64,000 nt of DNA from UBA3792 sp045114775. Lineage in GTDB: Bacteria > Bacillota > Clostridia > Christensenellales > CAG-138. A program made the translations under genes and the position numbers. The notes under the pieces were generated by a model. The model was given only the letters and a program-made list of their open reading frames with translations. It searched no databases and had not been told where the DNA came from. This document shows positions 35,822 to 44,327 of this stretch, piece by piece. Location of the stretch: the NCBI GenBank assembly GCA_045114775.1, contig JBGULC010000028.1:62001-126000 (forward strand), in the 5' to 3' direction. Position 1 is the first letter of the stretch. Every line of letters starts with the position of its first letter.

Positions 35822-38005
35822 TCACGATTCGCTTGCGATCAGTTTTGCGTATGCGCCGTTCTTTTCCATGAGGGAACCGTGCGTGCCGTGTTCGACCGCC
35901 TTCCCGTGATCCAGAACGACAATTTCATCGCAGTCTCTCGCTACGGAGAGCCTGTGCGTGATAACGATGCAGGTAATGCCCCTGTTGCGTATGGCGCTGA
36001 AGACCTCGTATTCCGTCGCTGCGTCCAGCGCGGACGTCGCCTCATCCAGAATCAGAACGGAGGGATCCATCGCAAGCGCCCGCGCGATCTCCAGCCGCTG
36101 ACGCTGTCCGCCGGACAGATTCCGTCCGCCGCTGCGAAGCTTATGCTGATACCCGTTTACCATCTCGGAAACGTCCTTGTGAATCGCCGCGTCGCGCGCC
36201 GCGCAGACAACCTCGAAATCCATGATCGAGCTGTCCCACATCCGGATATTGTTGCTCACCGTGCCTTCAAACAGCGACGGCTCCTGATCGATGACCGTGA
36301 GCGAGCTCGAAAGCGCCTCCCGCGGGTACGCGCTCCGCGGCTTGCCGTCGTACAGGATCTCGCCCGACCACGGCTGATACAGCCCCGCGACCATGCCTGC
36401 GATCGTGGATTTCCCGCAGCCGGACGGTCCGACCAGCGCGATCCATTGCCCGGGCTTCACGGAAAGCGAAAAGTTCTCGATGATCGGCGCGCTCGCTTTG
36501 GAGTAGCCGAACGTCACGTTTTTCAGTTCGATCCCTCCACGGATCTTTCCGATCACGTCTTCCGCGCTTTCCTCCGCTTCCCGGAACGCTTCGTCGTCCC
36601 GATACTGCATGACGTCCTCCACGCGTTCCATCTGCGCCCGCATCTCCTGCATCGTCTGACCGGCGTTTACAAATGACATCGCCGGCGACAGGAACGAGCT
36701 CATAAAGCCCTGAAACATCAGTACCGCACCGAGCGTGAACTCACCGCGGATCGTCAGATACACACCGATCGCCAGAACTGCATAGTTTGCGAGCGTGACC
36801 AGGAACAGCGGAAGCTGACCGAGGTACTGCTCGACCTTTTTCTCTTCCACCGTCTGCAGATTGACGAGCGCCTGATAACCGGCCCAGCGGCGGAAAAAGC
36901 TGCTTTCGGCGCCGTTTGCCTTAATGGATTCGATCAAGTCGATGCCGGCAAGGGCAGTCGAATCCCGTTTGCTTTCGTCCCGCAGGCGTACGCGCGTGAT
37001 ATTGATCCGCCGCCGCGAGACGCTTCCGGACAGGAAGACGTTCGCCGTAAGGACCGCAATTCCGAACAGGGAAAGGATAACGCTTCTTCGCAGCATCAGG
37101 ACGAGATACAGCCCGACCGCCACCGTATTCATCGCCAGCGGCGCGAGCGAATTCACGAACACGCCCGCAATGGAAGCGTTCATCGCCTCGCGGGCATGAA
37201 TGTCGCCCGGACGGCGCTGCACGAAAAAGTCCATAGGCATCCTGAGCACTTTCCACATATAGGACGTGCTGCCGATCGCCGCCATCTTGCCGTTTATCCG
37301 AAGCGAATAGACCGCGCGCGCCCATTCTGCGGCGATCTGTACAACGCTGAGCACGAGCAGAACGACAAGGAACGGTTCCGCCCACTGCTCGTTCTGTTCC
37401 AGAAGCAGGTGGTCGACAAAAAACCGCGACGCGACAAAGTTTACGATATTGAATATGTAGAAGATCAGCATCACAGCGGCAATGAACGCGATCGCCCCGC
37501 CCATGCCGGACAGCCGCTTCTTTGCGAACGCGTAGATGCTCGCGGGCTTTCCGTCCCGCCGAAACCGTTCCGTCGGCTTCATGATCATCACGATGCCGGT
37601 GAAGGATTCGTCGAACTCCTTCTTCGTGACACGGACCGCTCCGCGCGCCGAGTCGTTCAGATAGACGTATTTTCCCCGGAACCCTTTCAGCACGACGAAA
37701 TGGTTCATATTCCAGTGAATGATGCACGGAAACCGTCCTTTTTCGCGAAGCTCTTCCGGCGACATCTTAAAGACCTTCACGTCAAGCCCGTACGACTTTG
37801 CCGCAAGATAGATCTTCTCCGCGTTGACGCCGTCCCGCGAGACGCTGCAGTCCGTACGCACCTGTTCGATCGGAACCCATTTCCCGTAATAAGCCAAAAT
37901 CATAGCCAGAGATGCAGCGCCGCACTCCAGCCATTCAAGCTGCATCATAACCGGGACTCTGGCAACGCCCTTTGTGAGCGTTTGTTTTCCGTTCCGTCTT
38001 ACCAT
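35822..38005 (-). CDS. NHLM-type peptidase C39/ABC transporter
   Basis: 727 residues. Residues 1-145 are a C39 peptidase with Cys28 (LEWLECGAASLAMILAYYG), His102 (WNMNHFVVL) and Asp118 (LNDSARG), so the triad is complete. A six-helix membrane domain follows, then an ATPase with VGPSGCGKSTIAG, NLSGGQRQRLEIARAL and VLILDEATSALDAATE. It should cleave double-glycine leaders and export the released peptide. A GGAGA site within the end of the upstream secretion gene serves as ribosome binding site (6-base gap). The candidate substrate in the same operon is the 58-residue peptide at 24540-24716. Confidence 0.95.
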   Translation of the reverse strand: MVRRNGKQTLTKGVARVPVMMQLEWLECGAASLAMILAYYGKWVPIEQVRTDCSVSRDGVNAEKIYLAAKSYGLDVKVFKMSPEELREKGRFPCIIHWNMNHFVVLKGFRGKYVYLNDSARGAVRVTKKEFDESFTGIVMIMKPTERFRRDGKPASIYAFAKKRLSGMGGAIAFIAAVMLIFYIFNIVNFVASRFFVDHLLLEQNEQWAEPFLVVLLVLSVVQIAAEWARAVYSLRINGKMAAIGSTSYMWKVLRMPMDFFVQRRPGDIHAREAMNASIAGVFVNSLAPLAMNTVAVGLYLVLMLRRSVILSLFGIAVLTANVFLSGSVSRRRINITRVRLRDESKRDSTALAGIDLIESIKANGAESSFFRRWAGYQALVNLQTVEEKKVEQYLGQLPLFLVTLANYAVLAIGVYLTIRGEFTLGAVLMFQGFMSSFLSPAMSFVNAGQTMQEMRAQMERVEDVMQYRDDEAFREAEESAEDVIGKIRGGIELKNVTFGYSKASAPIIENFSLSVKPGQWIALVGPSGCGKSTIAGMVAGLYQPWSGEILYDGKPRSAYPREALSSSLTVIDQEPSLFEGTVSNNIRMWDSSIMDFEVVCAARDAAIHKDVSEMVNGYQHKLRSGGRNLSGGQRQRLEIARALAMDPSVLILDEATSALDAATEYEVFSAIRNRGITCIVITHRLSVARDCDEIVVLDHGKAVEHGTHGSLMEKNGAYAKLIASES

Positions 38006-38011
38006 CGCCGT

Positions 38012-38434
38012 TTATCTGTCTCCGAGAATATACCGGATCAGTTTGATTTCGCCCGTTACGATCTTTCCCAGATATTTACCGTCCGGCAGCTCAACGTACG
38101 CAAGCCCGGTCTTGATGCCGAATTCGTCCTCTTCCGTTTTGCTGACAAGATACTCCTCTCCGTCGATCCGCACGATCATTCCCGCTTCGACGTCGGACGG
38201 GATCAGCGTGACGATCCGCGCCTCGCCGTCCGAAACGACGATGTGCACGTCCTTCACGATCTCGATCGATCCGATCGCGCTCCACACGATACCGGCAGCC
38301 AGAAGCAGCGCCACAGCCGCAATGATGATCCACATCCGCGGCGACGTAACCCTGAGATAATCCGTAAGCTGCTCCGGTGAGGAAATCTTGTCCATCGCTT
38401 TTTTTCGGAATAATGTTTGATCGTTCTCCGCCAT
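38012..38434 (-). CDS. NHLM-type secretion protein (short HlyD-like)
   Basis: 140 residues from MAENDQTLFRKKAMDKISS, with GAGGAAG upstream. The sequence AMDKISSPEQLTDYLRVTSP followed by one helix (MWIIIAAVALLLAAGIVW) is the hallmark N-terminus of NHLM membrane-fusion proteins. The remaining 85 residues form a short barrel-sandwich-like beta domain without a coiled-coil hairpin, fitting a Gram-positive host with no outer membrane. It is the first gene of the operon. Confidence 0.9.
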   Translation of the reverse strand: MAENDQTLFRKKAMDKISSPEQLTDYLRVTSPRMWIIIAAVALLLAAGIVWSAIGSIEIVKDVHIVVSDGEARIVTLIPSDVEAGMIVRIDGEEYLVSKTEEDEFGIKTGLAYVELPDGKYLGKIVTGEIKLIRYILGDR

Positions 38435-38720
38435 GTTTCTTCCTCGCTTTTTTCCGGGAATCCGGTTCGTCCGGACCCGTATGCCGGTTTCCGTTTGGTT
38501 CCGCCGCCGGGCGCGTTCTTCGCGCAAACATTCCAAGCAGGACAGGATCCTGTCCGGTGATGCGTCTTATGCCCGTTTTGCCGTATCCGGATACGTGCTG
38601 TTGAATTATTATATATCCTGATTTAATATAATAACAGAAATACTGCCGGAAATCAATATAGTATCGTAATAAATCCCCCGCCGGCGCGGGATGCGCCGCT
38701 GCCTGCCCACCCTGTATTAT
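38435..38720 (-). promoter_or_regulatory. leader of the NHLM operon: promoter plus two perfect palindromes
   Basis: On the minus strand TTGATT (38651-38656) and TATTAT (38628-38633) are spaced by 17 bases, giving a start near 38621 and a leader of about 190 bases. Within it are two perfect palindromes, CGTATCCGGATACG (38582-38595) and GGACAGGATCCTGTCC (38540-38555), candidate operator sites. Confidence 0.65.
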
Positions 38721-39079
38721 ACTATCACCATGGATGAAGCATCCGGAAAACAAAGCAACTTATCGGGATTTTCGGCACATTTGCTGCAGGATTGATCAGC
38801 TGTATGCCGCACTGCATAAAGAAGTTTTATGCAAAACGGTGAATTGCAAAGGACGGATTTGTGAGAAAAAGGAGGGCATTTTATAAGCACGGATCGTACA
38901 GAACCACATTCGGCAAAGATTCATTGGAAGCGGATTCCACCGCTTCGGCATGACAAGATCACGATCAGGCCCTCGCCGCACGATCAAGGGGCGGAGATCC
39001 GGATCACAGTTTTTCAAATGAAACACAAGCGTAAGATCCGCGCTTTTCTGAAGCGCGCAGACGAGCGCGACAACCGGTA
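38721..39079. other. non-coding stretch upstream of the NHLM promoter
   Basis: No supportable gene is visible. Open frames are short and lack ribosome binding sites. It probably holds more degenerate remains like those at 39080-39535. Confidence 0.5.
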
Positions 39080-39379
39080 TCACCCGATCTCCTGCCGGAT
39101 CGAATGCGGCGTCCGGCACCTCTCACCGGACGCCATATTCTGCGGTATTGAAGGACAGAATACTATCGGATCTATGTCAATAATCTTTCCAAGCATAACA
39201 TGAGCTAGTTCGCGACATCCACCATCACATAGATCCTTTTTAGCACACTCCGAGCACATATCCGGTAGGTAATTCCGGTTTTGAAATGCAAACCAATATG
39301 CATTATTCCGGAAAGTGCTCTTAGAAGTTCGCTTTTCGGCGATGATCAACAAACCTGGACGGCGTCTGGAAAAGTCCAA
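39080..39379 (-). pseudogene. C-terminal fragment of a radical-SAM/SPASM peptide maturase
   Basis: The open frame contains FAFQNRNYLPDMCSECAKKD and then LCDGGCRELAHVMLG, the cysteine pattern of a SPASM domain (CxxCxxxxxCxGGCR) that binds an auxiliary iron-sulphur cluster in RiPP-modifying radical-SAM enzymes. The CxxxCxxC SAM-binding core is not present in this frame and the N-terminal part reads as nonsense, so only a remnant of about 60-70 residues is left. It lies upstream of the NHLM operon on the same strand, where maturases normally sit. Confidence 0.6.
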
Positions 39380-39390
39380 AAAACCAGACG
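39363..39390 (-). terminator. hairpin between peptide-like remnant and SPASM fragment
   Basis: CGTCTGG/CCAGACG stem of 7 bp around a 14-base A-rich loop, directly after the stop codon at 39392. Confidence 0.5.
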
Positions 39391-39391
39391 T

Positions 39392-39535
39392 TTAATCATC
39401 ATCAAAAGCAATACCGCTAAACTCATCAATGGCATGTTCATTCGAATTCTCATAGAAAGCATCATTTCCGTAAACATCTCTAATAGGGATAATCGCATCT
39501 TCCCGGAAGAGTTTATTCTCTGGTGCGTCTCCCGA
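39392..39535 (-). pseudogene. possible remnant of an acidic small peptide gene
   Basis: 47 codons between two in-frame stops read a convincing acidic sequence with IIPIRDVYGNDAFYENSNEH and the end EFSGIAFDDD, but no start codon is available. The frame continues upstream of the TAA with KQCYISPLAVS, so a single stop may have split a longer gene. It could be the tail of a precursor peptide for the decayed maturase next to it. Confidence 0.35.
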
Positions 39536-39725
39536 TTACGAGACCGCCAAAGGAGAAATATAGCACTGCTTGTTCAATGTGTTTCTAAAAATGTAGTAAA
39601 TCCGTAGTTTAGAACAGAGACAGGGACAATCTGCCGATGCATATTGTAATTGACCATGCATTTCGACAGCAGGCAATACTCCGCGTGTGCAGTAAAAGAA
39701 AACAAAAAACACAGAGATAAGAATA
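39536..39725. other. non-coding or degenerate stretch
   Basis: Short overlapping open frames without ribosome binding sites. Local A+T content is higher than in the flanking genes, in keeping with decayed accessory DNA. Nothing further is recognised. Confidence 0.4.
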
Positions 39726-39752
39726 CCCCCGAAAACGCAGTGTTTTCGGGGG
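39726..39752 (-). terminator. reverse-oriented copy of the tRNA-Arg terminator
   Basis: The 27-base hairpin is the exact reverse complement of that at 24170-24196, and on the minus strand it is preceded by GGACGCCAT, like the end of tRNA-Arg (GGACGCCAAT). It can terminate the minus-strand genes ending at 39915. Confidence 0.85.
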
Positions 39753-39914
39753 ATGGCGTCCTCAGCGCGTTACGGCGCTGCTTTGGATTTGAAGGACAGG
39801 GAAGCAGCGCCGAGCAGTCGGCTTCGCCGCCTGTACAAACGCGCGGCGTTCTGCTTGGGAGTCCCGCTGTTGCTGCCGGGACATTTTAACAGTCCCTTTC
39901 GCTTTACACGAAAA

Positions 39915-40466
39915 TTATTTGCCGGTGCTGTTTCCGAGCAGCAAAGTGTTCAGCGACTCGCTGAGAGAGTGATCCCAGCCTTCTGCCGTATCGCAGATCG
40001 AAACGAAGAGCTTATCATTGCCGCCGATCACATTGCTGAGCCTGTTGCCGAACATCTCGGGGCCCTCATCCGCGTCGAGACCGTTCAGGATCTGCATATT
40101 GTAGGTGTATTCCTTGCCGTCCTTCTTTGCGTAGACAATATAGGCATAAACGGATTTTTCCGGATCGCCTTCACCCTCGAACGCGACAACACTGTTCGCG
40201 GTAAACGGCACAGCCTTGTTTGCTTCCTTGCCGTCGACCGTGACCTTAAAGCCCTTGATCGAATCCTGCACGTGCAGGTCGAAGTAGATTTCGCCGTCCT
40301 TCACAAAGGACAGTTTGTCGACGAACTTCGTATCCTCCTGAACGGCGGCAGCGTTTCCGCTTCCGTTCGGATCAATGGGTTCTACGCGCGTTTCTTCGAT
40401 CTTCGTGCAAGCAAAGACCGAAAGGGACATCACGATGACGAGTAACAATACGACCAGTTTCTTCAT
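39915..40466 (-). CDS. hypothetical lipoprotein
   Basis: 183 residues with a lipoprotein signal peptide (KKLVVLLLVIVMSLSVFACT; cysteine 20 would be lipidated). The mature part has an acidic linker and one small domain of about 120 residues with strands such as GEIYFDLHVQDSIKGFKVTV and YAYIVYAKKDGKEYTYNMQI. No known family is recognised. It is 35 bases downstream of the YugP-like gene and probably co-transcribed. Confidence 0.75.
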   Translation of the reverse strand: MKKLVVLLLVIVMSLSVFACTKIEETRVEPIDPNGSGNAAAVQEDTKFVDKLSFVKDGEIYFDLHVQDSIKGFKVTVDGKEANKAVPFTANSVVAFEGEGDPEKSVYAYIVYAKKDGKEYTYNMQILNGLDADEGPEMFGNRLSNVIGGNDKLFVSICDTAEGWDHSLSESLNTLLLGNSTGK

Positions 40467-40501
40467 TTGTTCTTTCTCCTTCTGTTTATATTACTGCATC
40501 C

Positions 40502-41305
40502 TCAGCTCTTTGAGCCGCCGCGCACCTTGATCAGAATCTCCAGTACCCACTGGATGACGCGCAGGACTTCAAGAATGAAGTCGCAGATATACGAAATGAT
40601 GTAGGTGTCGAACACCTTTTTCATGACCGCCATTTCGGACTCGTTTGCGAGACCGTATTCACGGATCATTTCAAGCGCAAGCTCGTTCGCCTTCTTTTCG
40701 ACCGGGATGTTCAGCATCGTCACGATGAAGCCGGCAATCAGCAGCAGACCGCCGAGCGCCATGCCGATCATTGTAAACACACCGCTCGTTTTCATCAGGA
40801 ACAGATCGATCACAACGCTGAGCAGGATCACCGGAAGGAACAGGAACGGTCCGAAAATTCCGATTACAGATAGGCGGTTGCGCAGAAGCGTTGCCCTGTC
40901 GCCCTGTTCGCACAGTTTTGCAAGACCCGCCTTCTGCACGCCGAGCGCCGTTGCAGTAACGGACTTCTTGTCGTCGATCTTGAAGAGAATGCTGCGCAGA
41001 TAGATCGTTTTGGTAAAGACGTTGTAATAGTTTCCGAACAGAACGCCGCGGATGATGCCCGCCTTCTTGACCTTGATGTGCGTGAGCCCGTCCTTGTCAA
41101 GCACGAACCGCGCTGCTTCCGCGCCGGTCATGTGAGAAGAGATCGGCATCTTGTTCGCTTTCCAGTAGCGAACCGCGATGAGAATCTTCATTACGAGAGC
41201 AACGATCGCCATGATAACGACGAGCAACGATACGACCAAATACGCGATCGAAAGCGCGTCGTGATTCATTACGCCTTCCAAAATTTCCCTTCCGACTTCT
41301 TCCAT
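40502..41305 (-). CDS. YugP-like membrane protein without zinc-peptidase motif
   Basis: 267 residues. The layout matches YugP/neutral zinc metallopeptidase 2 proteins: N-terminal helix, conserved SSHMTGAEAARFVLDKDGLT, a Tyr/Leu-rich stretch, two central helices, then the characteristic IPVEKKANELALEMI and C-terminal helices. At the place where the family carries AAHECGHA the sequence reads ATALGVQKAGLAK, so the HExxH zinc site is missing. It is therefore probably a non-catalytic homologue, perhaps a binding or regulatory version. Family assignment is from remembered sequence features. Confidence 0.7.
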   Translation of the reverse strand: MEEVGREILEGVMNHDALSIAYLVVSLLVVIMAIVALVMKILIAVRYWKANKMPISSHMTGAEAARFVLDKDGLTHIKVKKAGIIRGVLFGNYYNVFTKTIYLRSILFKIDDKKSVTATALGVQKAGLAKLCEQGDRATLLRNRLSVIGIFGPFLFLPVILLSVVIDLFLMKTSGVFTMIGMALGGLLLIAGFIVTMLNIPVEKKANELALEMIREYGLANESEMAVMKKVFDTYIISYICDFILEVLRVIQWVLEILIKVRGGSKS

Positions 41306-41435
41306 AGTTTTCTCCCTTCACTTCGATTAATTTTATAATATAGCACATATACACCTGAATTACAAGGAATGCGGACGCTTTTCTTTTGCGAAAAAAGCTG
41401 ATACAATAGCGGTATCATCAGAGCGGAGGGTTTGC

Positions 41436-41609
41436 ATGGCGCAGGTTCGCATCGCAGGCATACAGTTTTTGCAGAGAGAAACAAAATCGCAGACGTACGA
41501 ACACATGTTCTTTTCTCCTTTACCTGCGTTCGTTGGTTCCTTGATGAAAACAGAAAAGCGCGCCGCCCTGTCCCGTCGGAACAAAGCGCGCGTGCCTCAC
41601 TTATGCTGA
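41436..41609 (+). pseudogene. truncated 5' copy of a nitrilase-family gene
   Basis: The first 23 codons (AQVRIAGIQFLQRETKSQTY) align with the N-terminus of the intact nitrilase at 55639 (LMKIAGIQLLQKATKPETYA), and so does the upstream region with GCTGATACAATA. After residue 23 similarity stops and the frame runs into 34 unrelated codons. Only the promoter and beginning of the gene remain. Confidence 0.7.
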
Positions 41610-41968
41610 AATAAGAATTTGTCTGTCTGATGATACGCCTTATGCTCATTTTGTCAAGTCCTTCTATCCCTATTGTAACAGTATATTTTAATTAATAACA
41701 ACAAAAAACGGCTCCGGAATCAAGATATTCCAATACATTTTCTTCATTGTTTTCTGTACATAATCCCGCACGTTATCGGGACAAGTATCGCGCTGCCGCG
41801 CAGCAGATTTCAACTCTGTCGATCGATATATCGGCGCTCGGCCCGCGCATGTCTTTTGCAGGATCCGTTTCTTCCGAAGATCGGTCCGAGCACTGGACAG
41901 ATACACGGAAGTATGATACATTATAGTTGGTATACAGAGAAATCAAACTCAGGCAGAGGTCGCGTAAA
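41610..41968 (+). promoter_or_regulatory. intergenic region with the promoter of the polymer transferase gene
   Basis: TGGACA (41894-41899) and TACATT (41917-41922) are spaced by 17 bases, about 45 bases before the ATG at 41969. The rest of the stretch is A+T-rich and shows no gene. Confidence 0.55.
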
Positions 41969-43087
41969 ATGTTCCGTCGTTCACTGAAACAGTTTTTGAA
42001 GAACATACTGAACCGCATAGTTCTTCCCTTCATATATGCGGTCCATCGGCGGTCTCCTGTTGAAAAAGGAAAGATCCTGTTTGCGGACAGCAATTCCGAT
42101 TCCATGCCGGAAAGCATGGTCGTTATTTACGATGCTCTGAAAAACAGGGGAGAAAATGTCCGCTGCTGTTTTTCTGATTTTCGCAAGCGCAGCACCGCTC
42201 AGATCGTTTCCTATCTGAGATCCTTCATGAAAGAGTATGCAACCGCAGAGTACGTGTTTATCTGCAACTATTTTTTGCCGGTCAATTCCTGTAAAAAGCG
42301 TGAAGAAACGACCGTCGTCCAGTTATGGCATTCCTGCGGTCTTCTGAAAAAGTTTGCGTATGACACCGAAGAAGACATCTCTCCGTCCTATCACGGGGAT
42401 GTCACAAAGAACATTTCCCTGATAACCGTGAGCTCCGCCGCCTGCGTACCGGTGTGGCAAAACGCGCTCAGGCTGAATGATCTTCGTCGAAGCATCGTTC
42501 GGGCAACCGGCGTCAGCAGAACGGACGTCCTGTTTGATCCGGTCTGGCAGGCGTCCTGCCGAAGTCGCTTTGCGCAGCTTTACCCATCCCTTTCCGGCAA
42601 GAAGATCATTCTGTATGCTCCCACCTTCCGCGGACTTGCTTCCGAACCGCGTCTGGTCGGCTACGATGCGATCCTCGCGCTGGAATCCTCGCTCGGTCCG
42701 GAGTGGGCGGTCGTGAAGAAGCTCCATCCGCACCTCTCCGATCCACATTCCGTTCCCATGACCAGCACAGAGCTGTTCCCATGCGCCGATATACTGATTA
42801 CCGATTACTCGTCGCTGCTCTTTGAATACATTCTGCTGGAAAAGCCATTCATTATATTTGCGCCTGATTATGAAGAATACCGGCGCACAAGAGGGTTCTA
42901 TGAGGATCCCGCTTTATTCCCCGGTGAATTTGTCACCGACGCAAACGATCTTCCGGCCGCTGTCAAAAGATGCTGCGGAAGAAAGGCGGACGACGTCTAT
43001 CACGCCTTCAAGAAGCATCACTCCGGCTCCTGCGACGGAAATGCGACCGAAAGGATCCTTTCTTCAATCGGTCTCCCGTCGGTCTGA
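41969..43087 (+). CDS. CDP-glycerol glycerophosphotransferase family protein (TagB/TagF-like)
   Basis: 372 residues from MFRRSLKQFLK; a TTG 14 codons upstream is less likely. Family motifs are clear: QLWHSCGLLKKFA, KIILYAPTFRG, VVKKLHPHLS and ADILITDYSSLLFEYILLEKP. These enzymes transfer polyol-phosphate units from CDP-polyols onto teichoic-acid-type or capsule polymers at the inner membrane face. It heads the plus-strand half of a surface-polymer locus; the acyltransferase gene follows 64 bases on. The exact polyol is unknown. Confidence 0.88.
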   Translation: MFRRSLKQFLKNILNRIVLPFIYAVHRRSPVEKGKILFADSNSDSMPESMVVIYDALKNRGENVRCCFSDFRKRSTAQIVSYLRSFMKEYATAEYVFICNYFLPVNSCKKREETTVVQLWHSCGLLKKFAYDTEEDISPSYHGDVTKNISLITVSSAACVPVWQNALRLNDLRRSIVRATGVSRTDVLFDPVWQASCRSRFAQLYPSLSGKKIILYAPTFRGLASEPRLVGYDAILALESSLGPEWAVVKKLHPHLSDPHSVPMTSTELFPCADILITDYSSLLFEYILLEKPFIIFAPDYEEYRRTRGFYEDPALFPGEFVTDANDLPAAVKRCCGRKADDVYHAFKKHHSGSCDGNATERILSSIGLPSV

Positions 43088-43113
43088 CATCGTGTAACCC
43101 CAGAAAAAGAATT

Positions 43114-43133
43114 CGCCCGTTCGGAAACGGGCG
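43114..43133 (+). terminator. hairpin between polymer transferase and acyltransferase genes
   Basis: CGCCCGTT/AACGGGCG 8-bp stem with a 4-base loop but no T tract. It may attenuate rather than stop transcription. Confidence 0.4.
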
Positions 43134-43151
43134 TTCGGAAAGGTTTAGTAT

Positions 43152-44312
43152 ATGAAAAAAGCAATTGCAACCGAAGTCGTACCAACCTACACAAAAAACC
43201 GCAGCATTGAGATTCTTCGATTTCTCTTTGCTTTGGTCATCCTTCACTTTCACTTTTTCAGTCTCTCCGGCGTCTTGACAAAAGCAGAAGCCGCAAAATT
43301 CTGGTTTCATTACGGCAATCTTGCGGTCGAGTTTTTCTTCCTGGTTTCCGGATATTTGATGGCGGCAAGCGCGTTTCGTTTGATAGAATCATCAAATGCC
43401 GATAAAGGCGCGCCTCTTTCCATCGGAGAAAGCACAGTAGCGTTTATGAAGCGAAAGCTCGGCGGCGTATTTGTGACGGTCGTGCTGTGCTGGATTTTCG
43501 CGTTTACTCTGTGTCAGGTTTTTGCAAAGGATCACAGCTTTAAAACGATACTGGAACGTCTGTATACGAGCTTTTTTGAGGTCTTCATGCTCAGGAATGC
43601 AGGGTTCCGCATCTATTCCACATTCAATCCTTCCTGGTATATTTCGGCAATGCTGCTGACAATGCTCATTTGCTACCCGCTTATTCTGAAGTTTAAAAAG
43701 TCTTATCTGTATGTGATCGCACCTGCCGCCGCAATCTTTGTTCTCGGCTACATGAATCATGAGTCCTCAAGTCTGACAAACGTCAGTTCCTACATGGGCG
43801 TGTTTTATAAATGTCAGCTTCGCGCAATAGGAGAAATAAATCTCGGAGCCGTTTTATACGGAATCGCGCGCAAGCTCAGAACCGTTTCGTTCTCTCGGTT
43901 CGGTATCATCCTTCTCTCGCTGCTTGAAATAGCTGGATATGCCCATGCTTTCTACTACATGTGCGCGATCCATTCCAAGAGCGCCGATTTTGTTATGCTT
44001 GCAATTCTCGCCGCAGCTGTCTGCATTTCGTTCAGTCAGCGGACCCTCCTTGGACGGATTGCAGACGCAATCCCCTTAAAAATCACGGTGTTTCTCGGAA
44101 AGTTCAGCCTTCCTTTGTACCTGTGCCACGGCGTTATTTGCAGCAGAATCGTTCGTCTGCTGTATCGTAAACTCGGATTTGGAATCAAACTCTATGTATG
44201 CGGGATGGCCGTTATCATCGCCGTTGCACTTGTAATGATGGCGCTTACGCAGATCATAAAAAAATGGGCTCTCCCGTTTATGAAGAGCCTCATTGTCCGT
44301 AAATCCGAATGA
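43152..44312 (+). CDS. acyltransferase 3 family membrane protein
   Basis: 386 residues. The N-terminus RSIEILRFLFALVILHFHFF carries the conserved Arg and His region of acyltransferase-3 enzymes, and about ten membrane helices follow (for example AVEFFFLVSGYLMAASAF, SWYISAMLLTMLICYPLIL, ITVFLGKFSLPLYLCHGVI). These proteins O-acetylate or otherwise acylate extracellular polysaccharides. Given the neighbours, modification of the local wall polymer is likely. An AAAGG site precedes the ATG. Confidence 0.88.
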   Translation: MKKAIATEVVPTYTKNRSIEILRFLFALVILHFHFFSLSGVLTKAEAAKFWFHYGNLAVEFFFLVSGYLMAASAFRLIESSNADKGAPLSIGESTVAFMKRKLGGVFVTVVLCWIFAFTLCQVFAKDHSFKTILERLYTSFFEVFMLRNAGFRIYSTFNPSWYISAMLLTMLICYPLILKFKKSYLYVIAPAAAIFVLGYMNHESSSLTNVSSYMGVFYKCQLRAIGEINLGAVLYGIARKLRTVSFSRFGIILLSLLEIAGYAHAFYYMCAIHSKSADFVMLAILAAAVCISFSQRTLLGRIADAIPLKITVFLGKFSLPLYLCHGVICSRIVRLLYRKLGFGIKLYVCGMAVIIAVALVMMALTQIIKKWALPFMKSLIVRKSE

Positions 44313-44327
44313 ATCGGGAGGAATCCG

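Noticed and set aside
38796..39119. An open frame of 107 codons upstream of the NHLM promoter as a gene
   Set aside because: No ribosome binding site, odd composition and no recognisable domain; it overlaps the end of the SPASM fragment on the same strand.
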